A stretch of DNA of 64,000 nt from Schizosaccharomyces osmophilus (lineage: Eukaryota; Ascomycota; Schizosaccharomycetes; Schizosaccharomycetales; Schizosaccharomycetaceae), in contig NC_079240.1 in assembly GCF_027921745.1 (NCBI RefSeq), forward strand, positions 489,001 to 553,000, read 5' to 3'. Below, in pieces: positions 1-13,275 of the stretch. The translations under genes and the position numbers were made by a program. Position 1 is the stretch's first letter. Each line of letters starts with the position of its first letter. The notes beneath the pieces were generated by a model. That model was given only the letters and a program-made list of their open reading frames with translations, was not told the DNA's origin and did no database searches.

Positions 1-157
1 CACAATAGGGCAGGAGGGAATGGAGTGAGCATTTACTGTATAAGCTACCTCAAAATTTACTGAACAAGTTTACAACAATATTGCATGTAAAAGAATTACA
101 GACAAACAAACTATTTATAAACAAATAAATGCCTCAGAAAGGACTCCCAAATTTTAT

Positions 158-603
158 TTAAATGTTAGAAGGGTAAAGCATGACTCTAAGAGAAGAGCCA
201 AAGCTCTTGGCAGGCAAGTTATGAACGAAACGAGCACGAACACAGCCAGAGTTACCATGAGCACGAGAAATGGTACTAGAGGTTTGTTAGTTATATGAAG
301 GGGCAACAGAAAAGGGAGATTATCGGAAACGGTATTTATATGCCAAGTTTTAAAAGGCTAAGAAATACAGTTTCCATGACTAATAATTACTTACCCCCAG
401 ATGACACGCAGCTTAGAGCCACGGATGGGCTTAGCACACTTGTAGACATAGCAAACACGCTTGCCCAAATAAAATTGAGCGTCTTCCTTAGTATCACATC
501 CTTCGATCTTGACAATGGAAGTTATAGGGTGGATGTGATGCTTGGAGCGTTGGTGGGAAAGGTGCTTAGCCTTCACGTACAATCTATGTCCTTGAGCAGG
601 CAT
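158..603 (-). CDS. rpl33: 60S ribosomal protein eL33 (L35a family)
   Basis: Structural protein of the large cytoplasmic ribosomal subunit. Two exons on the minus strand: 603..395 and 275..158, joined in frame (TGG GG|T ACC) to give 108 residues, the usual eL33 length. The start reads [16 protein letters not shown] and the end reads [10 protein letters not shown], both typical of the family. The intron (394..276) begins GTAAGT, has an ACTAAC branch site and ends CTAG. The promoter holds HomolD and HomolE boxes about 73 bp upstream of the ATG. The gene is divergent from the tricalbin-like gene. Fission yeasts usually carry two eL33 paralogues, and I cannot say which one this is. Confidence 0.96.
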
Positions 604-1903
604 TTTGATGGTGATACGTCGGTGCTGAATGAATTTGAGTAGGGACGTTAGTTTCTGTATCGAAACTTTGTATGACAGTCACAAAGCACAACCCTACCCT
701 ACACACAAGCGTACGCTACTCTTGATTAAAGAAATTAACGCAGACAACCGATGAACAGAAAAGTTAAATAAGGAAGGGAAAGAAGACAGAAGGAGTTTAG
801 AGTCTATGTCTGCTTGAGTTACTTGGGTTGATGGTAAGTATCATAAAGAAGCCAAGTTGATTTCATAATTTATAATATCTTTAAGGGCTGCTCCATAAAA
901 TCGAATTAGTTATTTCCCTAATTGGGCCAGTTCCATGAATAAAGTCTGACATAGAGGCCTTTAGGACAAGGAGTTACATACGCAGAGGGCGTGCTTGAAA
1001 CAAGTAAGAGTTTTACGACTGTTTATTTATACAGTTCTTATTATTTCTTCAAGATTTCAAGGTTTTGATAGGAACAATCGTTTCTGTTGTGAGACAAAAA
1101 GCATTATTCACTCCATAAGATTTTAAGTAGAAAGAATATGGAAGAGACTGTCAGAGGGCGACTCTCGCACTCATGAGAACGTCGCATGTGGAGAAGGAAG
1201 AAGTCTAAAATTGTATCGTTATTACATTATGATTGATAGGAATCTGTTTTTAAGTGAAATACAGCCGATTTTCAGTTCATCCCAAGAGTCGACTCTTCTA
1301 ATTTACAGGTCTCAACCATGAACTATACCATTTCGGAAGATAGAGCAAGCGAATATAGGTTTGTATTCTAGAAGATACCTTTCATAACGACTTTAAGCTC
1401 GTAGCAACGTCCTTAATTTGTAAATCGCCGGTTCATACATTGTTTACCTCTTGCAATAGAATATCCTTTAGCCTTATACGTTGTCGCTAATACTTACATA
1501 TAATAATATAATCTTAGACTGTCAACCTGCGATACATATTAGCACAACGGGGTACTGATAATGACGGTGTAACACGTTCAATGACTTCGCCATATGCTTC
1601 TGTATACCAGCGCCATTTATAGCTTCCTACCTGACTTATACCAAGTAGCCAAATCGAAAGGAAACTGAAGAATCACAATTTGTTCAGTGGTTTTTGAACA
1701 GATATTATCCAAATTCACGAAGATTTAATAAATAATTGTTTCATCGGTTCTTGGTGAAACTACGTGTAACAACTCATCCCAATTACCTCTGTCTGCACCC
1801 GTTCATCGTATCACTGCTCTGAACAGAATCTCCTCTCCTCTTTAACATTGATTCTATTTTTGCAAGCCGTTTCGCGATCAATTTCCCGTGGAAAGTAGTA
1901 GAA
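604..1903. other. Divergent intergenic region, eL33 / tricalbin-like
   Basis: About 1.3 kb between two divergent start codons. Apart from the HomolD/HomolE pair close to eL33 I see no coding frame or RNA gene. The right half is AT-rich and presumably holds the promoter and leader of the tricalbin-like gene. Confidence 0.6.
676..700 (-). promoter_or_regulatory. HomolD and HomolE boxes of the eL33 promoter
   Basis: CAGTCACA at 676-683 is an exact HomolD box and ACCCTACCCT at 691-700 an exact HomolE box. HomolD lies 73 bp from the eL33 start codon, with HomolE distal to it. This is the known arrangement of fission yeast ribosomal-protein promoters, where HomolD replaces TATA and HomolE acts as the proximal activating element. 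Confidence 0.9.
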
Positions 1904-4900
1904 ATGGACGGGGATCAACCTTCAGATATACATCCTACCTTTTCCCATACCACAAGTGTTGTTATGGATTCTTCCATCAAGCCTCAGGAAGAATTTCAAT
2001 CCATTGTGGAAGAGAAAAAATCTGCTCCTCCGCTTCCAGATAGGTCAGCAGAATTCAAGGAACAAGTAAGTATTGGATTGCTGTCGATAATTCGTCTTGT
2101 GTTGAAACGCTCTTTGCCTTTTGTACAGGAGACTTTAGCAGACAGGTTTTTTTTTTATGATGACGTCTTTTGTACCAAGCCGTCCTAATTAAGTAGCAGA
2201 AATCAGAATCTAACAATGAATTTAGGCTATAAGAATGACCAAAAGTTCTGTACCTGCTCCTACTCGTGTGCCCCCTAGTCAACCGTCAAATTCCAGCGCC
2301 TCTTCCAGTGTGAGGAACATTTCACCAGCACAAGTTGGAGGCTCTCAGGTGAGTCCTTCTGCTCTTGCTAGCAAGGCGTCTATCCCTGCGCCTACTCGTG
2401 TGCCCCCTAGTCAACCGAAAAATCCAAGCGGCTCTTCTAGTGTGAAAAACATTTCACCAGCACAAGTTGGAGGCTCGCAAGTGAGTCCTTCTGCTCCTGC
2501 TAGCAAGGCGTCTACTCCTGCGCCTGCTCTTGTGACATCTAGTCAACCGACAAATCCCAGCGGCTCTTCTAGTGTGAAAAACATTTCACCAGCACAAGTT
2601 GGAGGCTCGCAAGTGAGTCCTTCTGCTCCTGCTAGCAAGGCGTCTACTCCTGCGCCTGCTCTTGTGAAGCCTAGTCAGTCGACAAATCCCAACGGCTCTT
2701 CCATAGTGAGAAAAATGGAACCAATACAAGTTGGAGCTTCACAAGCGAGTCCTTCTGCTCCCGCTGATGATGTGTCTACTCCTGCTCCTGCGAGTAGCCC
2801 TCCAGTGGGTAACCCTCCAAAGACTCAAAAGCCTGATGAACCTAGTGGACAGGCAGCTAATTTACCCAACAGCGAGTCGGTAAAAGCTACAAATCCCCAA
2901 AAAGAAGAAGCCGATGCTCTTGTTGGTTGGAGATCTTTGCATAAGACAAGTGTCGAGCAAATGCGTACATTTATTCAGGATGCCTCGTCCGTCTTTGAAT
3001 GGAACAGCGGTCGTGTTGAGCGCTCTGTCTTGGACATGTATCTACCCGGTAAATTAACTGGTCAATGGTGGCAGAGCTCACTTATTTTAGCTGCCATTTC
3101 GATTTTGAGTTGGTTAGCATCCAAGTTCTTTTTCTGTCGCTGGCAAATTCTTGTTATCATCATTTTCGCTAGCACATTCGTTTACGGTTCCAATGCTATT
3201 GCCCTTCGTCGTACAGTTCGTGATGAAGTCATCCGTGAGATGATGAAGAATCCTTTTAATGTGGATTATGAAACTATGGAGTGGTTTAACATTATTTTCC
3301 AGCGCCTTTGGATGTTGAACGAGCCAATGATCTCTCGTATGATAGTTACTAATGTTGAGCAAACTATCGCCGAGTATCTTCCATCCTTCATTCCAGAAGT
3401 TCGTTTTTCTTCTTTTACACTAGGCTCGAAGGCTCCCCGTATTGACGGAATTCGAACCCATCTTGCTACTGAACCTGATGTGATTTTAATGGATGTTGAT
3501 TTTAGCTATACCCCGAACGATACTTTGGATATCACAGGTGCTTCTTATTGCCGTGTAAATTCAGCCGTTTCCCTTCGCGTGAAGGTTGGTAAAGGAAAGT
3601 TTATGGTTAAGCTTCCTGTCTCTACAAAAGATATTTTTGTGTCTGGACAACTCCGTATTCGTTGCAAATTGTCTGAAGATTTTCCTTTTATAAAAACGGC
3701 ATCGGTTAGTTTATTAAGCACTCCAAAGCTTTCTGCTACTGTTCGCCCTTTTGACTTTAGTTTATTCGATGTTGATGTTTTCTACATCCCAGGTTTTAAC
3801 CAATTTTTACATGAACAAATGACAACGATCTTGTCTCCTCTAGCTATATGGCCAAATATGCTTGATTTAGACCTTTCTTCTCTTATGGCAGGTGTTGCTC
3901 CATTTACACCCGCAGGTGTAATCGCTATTAAAGTTTCCTCTGCTCGTCGCAACGATTACTTTAAATCTCATACTAATAAACCTTCTTCGTACGTCTCATC
4001 CTCAACCAATGGTCGTGAACATGGTCGTTCGCCTGTTCGGGCAAACACTTTTACACCTAACTTTGACCATACAATTTATGCTATCGTTTCCTCATTGAAT
4101 GATCCACTTGAATTGTCTTTATTTGATCCTGAAAGTCCTACTTTACCTTTTGGTACTACTTACATTAACACGCGTTCTCTTGTTGAGAATGGGTTCGTTA
4201 GTGATGTTCAGTCATTGTTGTTTAATGCCGTAAACCAAGGATCAATTGCCTATGATGCTACCTTTTCCCCTTCTCTCTTCCCCAAGAAGACATTGGATGG
4301 CAATTTAATCGAGCCACCTGCTACGCCTAAAGGTATTTTGCAATTGTCACTTGGCAGCATCAACAATCTTACTGACCTTTCTACTTTCGACAAAAAATCA
4401 CAATTGATGTATAGCGTTTCTCTTGATTCAAAAGAAATTGGATCGAAAACTATGAAATTTGCTGACAGTACTCCTACTCCTGTCAATCTATCTGCAATGG
4501 CTTATATTGAAAACCGTGAGACTTCCAAGATACACATAACTCTTACCAAGAAGATTAAAAAGGAAGCTGATCAAGTTATCGGAAGTATAGTAATTCCTCT
4601 TAACAAATTGCTTGCTGCTGAAGGTAATCAGTCAACTTATCCCTTCAAAGAAAAACCTTCCTCTAGTGTCAACATTACATCTTCATGGATTTCCGTAAAT
4701 GTTACGGAAGAGAAAAGCGCTGAGTCCTACCTCAAGGATCTGATAGGTGTTATGCGTATCAGCACTGTAAAGGCAAATAACTGCTCTTCTAGTGATTTGG
4801 GTCTAAAGAAGAATGACCCTTATGTTAGAGTACTTGTTAATGGCTCTGTTGTTGCAAGAACTGTTCATGTTTTGAACAATTCAAATCCAGTCTGGAATGA

Positions 4901-6752
4901 AGTTTTGTATGCGCCTGTTTTGGCAGATACCGAAGTAATTGAACTCGAAGTAATGGATTATGAGGAATCTGGACATGATAAATCCTTAGGATATGCCAAA
5001 GTTCCTATTAAAAGCTTCAAGGATGCTGCAAATAAGGTCGGAAAAACTGAAATGGCTAATCGACTTTTTGGTACTGATGAGGTTGAGGCACTGAAGTTGG
5101 TTTCCCGTAAGGGAAGCTCAACCCGTGCAACCTTAACGATCAATTGTGATTTCCGCCCTTGTCTAAGGTTTCCATCGGATGATGAACCTTCTAGCAAGGA
5201 AGAACAGAACAAGCTTACCACCGCTGAACCTGTGAATGACAAAGCAGAAATTTCTAGTATTATTAGTGTTAGTGAAGCTACCAAGTATCCTTCTGGCATT
5301 TCCATGATGACAGTTAAGTCAGCTGAACTTCAGACTGAGGGAATAGAATTGAGAGTGTTTACTGATAATGCCGCCTTCCCGTGCTTGAAAACTGGTGCAG
5401 CTGGAAGCAAAACACCTCGTTGGTCTGCCTTTGGTTTATCTATGATTAGGGAACTCGAGTATTCTGAAACCACATTTCAGTTAACTGATGGTTCGTCCAA
5501 AAATCCAAAGATTATAGTTGAACATACCGAAAAAACGTCAAAACTTATTAGCGAATCTTTGGGTCATGTATATTCAGTCGATATTCAAGGATCAAATGGT
5601 GAAGTTAGCAGAGTTCGGATTTCGATGGACTATCTTCCTGTACCTATGCTTTTGAACCCAGTCGAGAGCTTTATTAACACAGGTTTGTTGCATTTCAACT
5701 TGTATAGTGGAAAAGATCTTCCTATAGGTGATATCCGATCCTCGGATCCTTTCGTTTCATTAAAGACGAACGATAAGGAAGTTTACAAGAGTAAGGTCAT
5801 TAAGAAGAACTTGAACCCTGTTTGGAACGAAGAAACCGATGTCGTTATTCAAAACCGTGCGTTGGACGTGTTTAAATTAGTTTGCTTTGATTGGGATGTG
5901 GGTGAGGCTGCTGATGTTTTAGGTAGTCACCTTATAGATCTTCTTGCATTGGAGCCGAACGTTCAATCGCAGCATGAACTAAACCTCGATGGAAAACGAG
6001 GGCAGATTAGTGTTGGCATGAGGTTTGAACCTGCTTGGTATCGAAGATCTCCTGAATTGGATGTTTCCCTTGCTGACAATTTCTTTTCTGTTGCTGATAA
6101 AGGTGCCAAATTTTTGGTAGGGGGTATCGGAGCTGCTGGTGGTTTTGCCTTAAATGGTGTTGGTTCTGCTGGTGGCCTTGCACTAAACGGTGTTGGCACT
6201 GCTGGTGGCCTTGCACTAAACGGTGTTGGCACTGCTGGTGATCTCGCCTTAAGCGGTGTTGGTGCTGCCGGTGGTTTGGGTGGTAAAGCCGTATCTGGAT
6301 TTGCCGGGACAGGAAAGAATTTGTTTAAGGGTGTTACTGGAAAAGGGTCTAAGGCCAGTCGAAGCAATGAGCAAGGCGATGCTATGAGCACGCAAACTGA
6401 TTCAACGTTTGGACCAAGATTGTCAGCCGGCAAGCAAGAGCCTTCAAAATTCAAACTCTTTGTTACGACTGGTAGTGATTGTCCTTATAAGCTTGTTAAG
6501 GTTGTAATTACCGATAAGCAAGGTCGTTCATATAAGACAAGATCACACAAAGGTCCTTCTCCCGAGTGGAATGAGCATATACCTGTTGGATATAATCCGG
6601 GTGATAATTTGCATGTTTCTTTAATTATTTCTAACTTAATTGGGCACAGTAAATTTGGTGAAGCTACTTTTAGCGAAGCTACCGTGGGTACCTTTAAGGT
6701 CCCCTTTGAAGGCACCGCTACTTCAGTGGAGATGAGAGTTGAACCTGTATAA
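1904..6752 (+). CDS. Tricalbin-like SMP/C2-domain ER-plasma membrane tether
   Basis: Probable extended-synaptotagmin/tricalbin protein anchoring cortical ER to the plasma membrane and transferring lipid. Two exons, 1904..2065 and 2226..6752, joined in phase across a 160-nt intron (GTAAGT donor, CTAAC branch, TTTAG end), give 1562 residues. Order: acidic N-terminus; four 44-residue Ser/Pro-rich repeats (residues about 61-236); a hydrophobic hairpin at about 341-376; an SMP domain at about 400-610; several C2 domains, two clear ones near 893 and 1208 with NDPYV/SDPFV and NPVWNE signatures; a Gly/Ala-rich repeat near 1355; and a final C2-like module. From memory the S. pombe counterpart is SPCC962.01, somewhat shorter; the repeat tracts could account for the difference. 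The ATG at 2235 would give a form lacking exon 1. Confidence 0.92.
2244..2771 (+). repeat. Four in-frame 132-bp tandem repeats in the tricalbin-like gene
   Basis: Four consecutive 44-codon units (2244-2375, 2376-2507, 2508-2639, 2640-2771) share the core NISPAQVGGSQVSPSA. Units 2 and 3 are nearly identical and unit 4 is the most diverged. The encoded segment is Ser/Pro-rich and probably disordered. It lies before the membrane hairpin, so it would be a cytosolic arm of variable length. Confidence 0.9.
6121..6290 (+). repeat. 33-bp Gly/Ala-rich coding repeats
   Basis: About four to five copies of an 11-residue unit close to ALNGVGTAGGL lie between the third C2 domain and the terminal C2-like module. 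Neighbouring units are almost identical at DNA level, which suggests recent slippage or unequal exchange. Confidence 0.8.
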
Positions 6753-7035
6753 ATTTGTATCAATGTTTCGTCTCTATCTTATATAAACAGAATAATTTTT
6801 TGTACCATTGTCAATTTGCTATGTCTTAATTTGCTTACACAGCAGTATTGATTATCTAATTGCTAATATAGAATGAAATGCGATTTTTAAACGCAGAAAA
6901 AAGACTCTATTTGTTAAATTAAAGATCGTAAAACTATTCAGAATAACCAAACTGCAATAGACATTAGCTGTATATATATATAAAAAACACTCAAAAAAAA
7001 AATGCAAAGTACAATACATTTAGGGAATAATTTAA

Positions 7036-9902
7036 TTAAAGATTTTGAATGTAATCTTCCGCTCGCTTTCCTTCTTTCAGAAGCCATTCAATCTGACGTT
7101 CGCATTCTTCTTCGAAAACTTTAGCACATTTCGCATACTGATATTTAATCCAATGCTCTACTGTCATAGTTAATTCTTCCTCCGTGAGATCCTCTGATTC
7201 TGGAGATTTATTCGCAGGAGTTTCTAAAAGGCTAGAGAAGTCAACTGGTTCCCACGGAGGAACTGAAGGCTTAATAGACGGTGGAGCAGGTTTAGTTTTC
7301 ATGGGTGTAAGAGGAGCCAGAAAAGAAGATTGGGAGAGAGGATCGAATGGACTATTTGACGTATCGTCCACAAATTTAGATGGAGAGGCTGAAAATTCCG
7401 GAAGCTCATCCAGATGTTTGTGATCTTTTGGAGTGCTATGCAAAGAATGTTTAATTTCAAATTTATCTGTTTCTTCAAAGGGGGTTTGTGACAGGAGATT
7501 GGCTTTTCCTAACGAATCCGATGTTTCCTTGAAGCCCATAGACTCGCTCTCTTCTTTTTCCGGAAGTATATTTGCTTGTCTATTTCCATTAATATCAAGA
7601 CTTGGTTCTTTAATTTTACTCTCGGAAAGCCTAGGTACTTCCAATCCTTTCTCAGAGTATCCCATGCCTTTGGAAAAGGCACTCTCTGAATCGTGGAATA
7701 CCTCACCAGCAGTAGGTGAATTTGTATTTACGTCCGCTGATGCATTCCCCTTAGGCGTCCATTCTTCTTCATTTTTAGAATTCGACAAAGCCTCGGTTTG
7801 AGAGTCCGGTAAAGCTGTGCCTTCACTTATTGATGAGTTCTTCGAAACAGTTGATGGACGCTTTAATGCGGTTCTCTCTATATTTGTCAGATTTTGAAGC
7901 GGCTTAGAGTCATGGTAATCTCCTTTATTGCTTAAGGTTTTCGTTCCGCTAGAACTTCGTTCACGAACATTATGCTTGGGAGACGAATTTATCATTAAAC
8001 TTGCATTTAGTATTCCGCTGTCATTGTTTTTTGAAGTTGCGTCTCTGGGAGGAGTGATTGAGGAGGCAGTCAGAGTATCTGATTCAATGACAGACTCTCT
8101 ACCAAAATCTGAGGTTGGAGTATGTACAGCCTCAAAACTGGAGGATGATGAATTATCTCTCGAAGACGAAACAGGAGGCTTTTCACTCTTGTTTTCGATT
8201 TTATTTGATGATTCATCTTTTTTCTCTAGTGTAAGCTTCGTAGACTCAAGTAATCCAGCTAAAGGTTCATCGTCATTAGTCATAAAGGAAGATCCATGCT
8301 TATCAAACGAAGGATTCTGAGGAAAGTCTTCAAATATACTTGTTTCCGCAGAAAAGGCTTCTAATTCAGATTCACTAGAAGCCGGTTGGTTTTTTGGGTC
8401 ATTAAGTGTGAGGTATTCAGAAGAAAGCTGTCTTTTAGCAGTTGGAAGGGTAGATTCTGGTGCAACATCCATTTGCTGCTGATTAGGAGCATTTTCTGTT
8501 TCCGACGATTTTCTTTTTTTAGACACATGAGGGCTTCCTTCAGGGGGTTTGAAATTAGCGATCGGTTCAGTAGAAAATGTGGTGTTTGAAAATCTCATTG
8601 AGGGAGCATCCTTAGGTTCGGTATTAGTGGAATAATTCACGGAGTTCTCTTTGCTATTTAATTCTCCAGCATCTTCTTGGATAGGCGGTAGATTAGTAGC
8701 CATAGGAGAATGAATTGAATGGTAACTTTCATCGGTTCTATTAGGAGAAGGAGGAGTTGAAGGGGGTAAGGTATGGTTGAAAGGAATATGGGAGCCATTC
8801 ATATAAGATGGATATTCTTGTTCCCGGTTAAACTTTTTGGGAGTGTTTGAGGGATATTTGGGAGGGCTTGACCTGAAATCGGGCTGATCATCCTCATCTT
8901 CGTCAGAGAAAATAGGCCTAGCGGGCTTGAAAACTGCGTCTTTCGATTTTTTATTCACTTGTTTCCCTCTCCTTTTAGGAGAAGTAATCACAGCAGGTTT
9001 TGATGGTGATGAGCTATGATGTTCAGATTGTACGAGAGAAGAATCATGTTTAGTATTTGAATACAAAGAAAAGGGATGAGATTGACTTAGAGAAGAAATC
9101 CTCCTCCGAGGAGTAGGTTTTGGCTCGTTTGTCGTTTTGAAGTGATTTTTTTCCGATGAATTGGAAACAAGTTCAGATAAAGAAACATCGTCAAAATCAA
9201 CATTTGACGAAGAAAGCAGGGAAAGCTTGGTTGGAGATAGAGCGGTAGGGTCTTTCCACGTAAAAAATAAACAATCGGGACGACGACGCTGATGCTCTTT
9301 AAAAGGATCGTCATCCGATTCCCAGTCGTGAAGGTCAATATTACAGTACAGGCAATGCGCTGCATCCTTCGAGTCTGTACTGGGGGTAAACACAAAGCCA
9401 GCGGTGGCCATTGTATTTGGCTGGCAATGAAAGTCTGAACGACTGATGTATGGCCATACTTTATCAACAAACGTCAATTCTCTACATTTCGTTAAAGAAG
9501 GAGCTTTTGGATCCTGATGAGGATTATTGCGAGCTGACAAAACATAAGCCCACGGACAACTAGGACTGTGCGTTATGTGCTCTTTTAAGGGGTCATCGTT
9601 TTCTTCCCAGTCGTAAAACGACTTTGAACACATGAAGCATGTCACATTGTCGATCCTCTGTTGGGGCTTCTGTATCGGATTATAGTAGAAACCAACGGCA
9701 GAAAGCTAAGTAAAATTTTGTTAGTATACCAAAAATCCTGGATGTCATCATATTGTAGCTTTTCCTCACTTACTTGTTCTGGATTCGGCGAACTAAGCGA
9801 CCATGAGATTTTCTTGAATGTTTCCAGTCTTTTGGAAACGATACACATCTCCTTACGATGCCTACTCCATCTTCGTTTCGATGATGGTTCTACAGGCTTC
9901 AT
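7036..9902 (-). CDS. bir1: Survivin/BIR-domain chromosomal passenger protein
   Basis: Subunit of the chromosomal passenger complex that targets Aurora kinase to centromeres and the spindle midzone. Exons 9902..9774 and 9705..7036 join in phase and give 932 residues. The 68-nt intron splits the first BIR repeat after PNPEQ; the next exon continues LSAVGFYYNP. Two BIR repeats occupy roughly residues 25-100 and 120-200, each with the Cys-x2-Cys...His...Cys zinc pattern (CFMC and CLYC). A long Ser-rich, probably disordered middle follows, then an acidic/aromatic C-terminal helix (WIKYQYAKCAKVFEEE) like the INCENP-binding end of Bir1/Cut17. In-frame codons before 9902 (GTG, TTG) are not ATG. Confidence 0.95.
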
Positions 9903-10656
9903 CACGGACAAAACTAGTAATTAATGTTTCAAAACAATGTTTCGTAACTTTCTGTCTATCCTGCTAGAAAACCCAGTAAAACCGTAGAAGAAGCAACGCC
10001 TCAAAACCTAATTCCAAATTAAACAGAGCTTCTCATAAACCGAAATTTTAACCAAAGAAAATTAATTCAATTTTGTATTGTTTACGTTCAACTCACCTAG
10101 GTAAGTAAGGAGGATACGGTACTGTCTTATAAAACGTTATATATATAAAATACTGATGACGGCCCTTTTGTATATATTCGAACTTTAGGAATTCACTAAG
10201 GAACGTTAATAAACAATTGTAGTGTTTTTGCAATTTCTTGATCGACTTACTGAAATGACAAAAATCTACGTTTTATTTGTCAAAGTGCTGTTAAACAACA
10301 TTATATTCAAGGAAAGAAGCTTCGCTACCCATCAGAATTTAGTTTGCTAAGTTGTATCTAATTTTTAAAAAATCATTATCATCATTCAGGGTAAATTAAT
10401 TTTTTTTATGATTATACGAGACTTAGTATTCTTCGTGTAAAATTGAAACAGATTTCTTTAGGCTTTATCGTCGAAACAAGCAAGTTAAAGTGCTAAAGAT
10501 GATGGGGCGACGATTCATTACTTTAGTTATACAAACAAAAGATAGAATTCGCACAAAACAAACATGGAATTAGTAAATGAGGAAAAAGAATGAAAACAAA
10601 ACAAATTGAAAAAATGAAAGAGTACAATTCCTCAACACCGTTCAGAACCCAGGCCA
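9903..10656. other. Intergenic, bir1 promoter and cut15 3' end
   Basis: About 750 AT-rich bases between two minus-strand genes. No coding frame or RNA gene is visible. It should hold the bir1 promoter on the left and the cut15 terminator on the right. Confidence 0.6.
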
Positions 10657-12285
10657 TTACATGGACATATCCTCACCTTTACTCTCAAAGTTAAAGCTGC
10701 CAGTGGGCACTTCACTGGATCCAAAAGTGAATGTGCCTCCTGCAACATCGGGCTCCAGGTCCTCAACAACATCTTCTTCTCCAAAGTATCTTTCAATGAT
10801 GTTATATGCCTTCTGATAAATTTCTGCGTTTGCTGAATTTTGCAGTTCGTAAATAAGGTCCATACCACCAGCATCCTCTATGTAAACAGCATACAAATTG
10901 ATTTTGTCAGGGTTTTCTGCCCGGTCAAGATCGCCAACACGAAGAATGTTTTCAATTCCGTCCAAGGCAACTTGGATAATCTTGTTATCCTGACAAGCTA
11001 GTAAATTACACAAGGGTTTGATAGCACCCTGAGAAACGATGTATCTGATTTGACTTGGCTGGTTAATACCACCAGAGGTAGCATTCGAGACAGCCCAACA
11101 GGCTTCTTTTTGAATCTTAAAGTCAGCTGTTGCGAGGAGGTTGATCAAGGGCGGAATAATGTTGGCCTCAATAACATACTGAATTTGTGAAGCATTGCCT
11201 GCTGTGATGTTACTAATTGTCCAACAAGCTTCCTTTCGGATTCCGTCACGAGGATGGCTGAGCAATGATAATAAAGCACTTAAAGCACCACAATTAATGA
11301 TGCTCTGTGTTTGAAGATCATCACCAGTAACGATGTTACCAACAGAGCGAAGAGCGGGTGTCTGAATTTGAGGATTGGGATGCATTAAAAGCTCAACTAA
11401 TCTTCTAGGAATTCCTGCATCTATGATTGATTGAATTTTCTCGTTGGGACCGTCTGATAAATAAGAAATAGCCCAAAGAGCATCTACTATAACATCATCG
11501 TCAAGTGAATATATTAATTTCGACAAAACTGGAATTACACAGGAAATCATGTTCCAGTCTGGTTGAGGGTTTTTACCACGACACATATTGGATAAGGTCC
11601 AGGTACAGTTGCGAAGCATACTAAGGCGCTTGCAGGATCCAATGACGGTTAATAAGGGCTCCAAAACACCACATTGAAGAACATGATCACGACACATGGG
11701 TGAATCACCAGCGATGTTACCAAGAGCCCAAACAGCTTGCTCTCGAACATCCTTTTCGGGAGACGTGAGTAAAGTGACAAAAATGGGAACTGCACCAGAA
11801 TTTACAACAGTATGAGTTTGATCTGAAGATCCACTTGCAATGTTGGTTAACGCCCAAGAAGCCTCAAACTTGAGTAAGTTGTTTTCGTGTCCCAAAAATT
11901 CTACAAATCGGGGCACCACACCAGTGTTGATGACCTTCTGAATCGGTGGATCATGCTCTTTCGATAAAATTTTACGAAATTTGGTAGTAGCTTGAATCTG
12001 GATTTCGATATCATCGGAAAACAAAGCTCTCACCATGTCAGGTAATTGTAAATCCAGCTCAGAGTCATTTTCCTTCTCATTAATTGCTGGAGTAACTTCT
12101 TCCGATGGTTCTTCAGATACGTCTGCTAAATTACGCCGCTTGTTCAAATTCTCTTCACGCTTTTGTTTACGAATTTCAATTTGCTGAGTCTCACGTCGAC
12201 GTCGCAACTCATCCGCTTGAAAAGCTCCCTTTCCTTTGTAATTTTGTCTCCTATGTTCAGGAATAAAACGAGAAGACGCACTCAT
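10657..12285 (-). CDS. cut15: Importin subunit alpha
   Basis: Adaptor that binds classical nuclear localisation signals and links cargo to importin-beta. Single exon of 542 residues. The N-terminus ([20 protein letters not shown]) and the following Arg/Lys-rich stretch to about residue 52 form the importin-beta-binding domain. About ten armadillo repeats follow (recurring [30 protein letters not shown]), then an acidic tail. The length equals that recalled for S. pombe Cut15, and the N-terminus fits Cut15 better than the Imp1 paralogue. The ATG at 12285 is the first in frame. Confidence 0.95.
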   Translation of the reverse strand: MSASSRFIPEHRRQNYKGKGAFQADELRRRRETQQIEIRKQKREENLNKRRNLADVSEEPSEEVTPAINEKENDSELDLQLPDMVRALFSDDIEIQIQATTKFRKILSKEHDPPIQKVINTGVVPRFVEFLGHENNLLKFEASWALTNIASGSSDQTHTVVNSGAVPIFVTLLTSPEKDVREQAVWALGNIAGDSPMCRDHVLQCGVLEPLLTVIGSCKRLSMLRNCTWTLSNMCRGKNPQPDWNMISCVIPVLSKLIYSLDDDVIVDALWAISYLSDGPNEKIQSIIDAGIPRRLVELLMHPNPQIQTPALRSVGNIVTGDDLQTQSIINCGALSALLSLLSHPRDGIRKEACWTISNITAGNASQIQYVIEANIIPPLINLLATADFKIQKEACWAVSNATSGGINQPSQIRYIVSQGAIKPLCNLLACQDNKIIQVALDGIENILRVGDLDRAENPDKINLYAVYIEDAGGMDLIYELQNSANAEIYQKAYNIIERYFGEEDVVEDLEPDVAGGTFTFGSSEVPTGSFNFESKGEDMSM

Positions 12286-13275
12286 GTTCAATTCCTTTTT
12301 CCTATATTTTTTCTGGGTGGAAGTGGTAAAAGTCGATGTCGCCCAACTAAAGGTACGAAACGTGAAACGTCCTTCAAAAAGGAAAAACAGGAAAGTCTAA
12401 AATAATGTTTTATTTTTGACCAGAAAAATGTATTAAATTTATTTTATAAACTTTAACTGCCTGTCTTCAATAAAAATTGGTTTTGTCGTTTCTTGGACAT
12501 AGGAATGAATGGAATGCGAATATTAATAAGTATGTTTGATAACTCATATGAAAAAGTTTAGAGCCCAAAAATTTTGACTCGAACGTGAAGCTTTCGAATT
12601 TTTTGATGAACAAAAAGACGATTTTCAAGTAAGGCACCCTCAGTAGGGTTGTTTAATCTTTTCTTAATGATTGTTTGTATTTTGAAAATACATTCTAAAA
12701 TTTAATTGTGTTTTCTATGGAAGAAACCGAGTACTATTCCTATGTATGCCTTTAGGCTCTTAACTTGGTCTTCTATTTTTCAAGGAAAAGCACAAATTGT
12801 GTAGGAACAGGACTGTTTACTTTTGGTGACTGGGAAACCCCCAATAAACAATTATTGACATAACTATATCCTTCTTCTGATGCGGGTCTTGGAAAAGTGA
12901 GGAACTTGGGCTAGTCACATATAGAATGGTTGATTCCGAAACTATAAACTAGATAAGAATCACACGCAGCAATAGGCCTGAACACCTCAATCTCTCTAAC
13001 TTTAGTTTTTGCCATCTTACAAGCCGATACGTGAAAACCGCTTTCAGGAAGTGAAAAGAGCAAATAGAACGAATAAAGGGTGCCTTCCAAACGGCCCAAC
13101 AAGTTCTTATCGAATAGAATCAAAAATAAGTCTAAGAAGACAAAACTTTCGGTCTCTGATGACCGGATTTTGCTTATACAATCATGTCTTCGAATAGAAT
13201 GAAAAAAAAAGTCGATATCAAAAGCGAATTCTTTAGTATTTCGCGCACCAAAACGAATGCATCATTTAGTTATTG
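12286..13275. other. Intergenic, cut15 promoter side
   Basis: About 1 kb, AT-rich. Short open frames at 12911-13123 and 13009-13197 overlap on opposite strands and show no family signature. I see no RNA gene. Confidence 0.55.

Noticed and set aside
2129-2145. Possible 17-nt extra exon in the tricalbin-like gene
   Set aside because: It would break the frame, while the single intron 2066-2225 keeps phase and has a good branch site.
12911-13197. Overlapping open frames on both strands
   Set aside because: Under 75 codons, no family signature, and in the cut15 upstream region.
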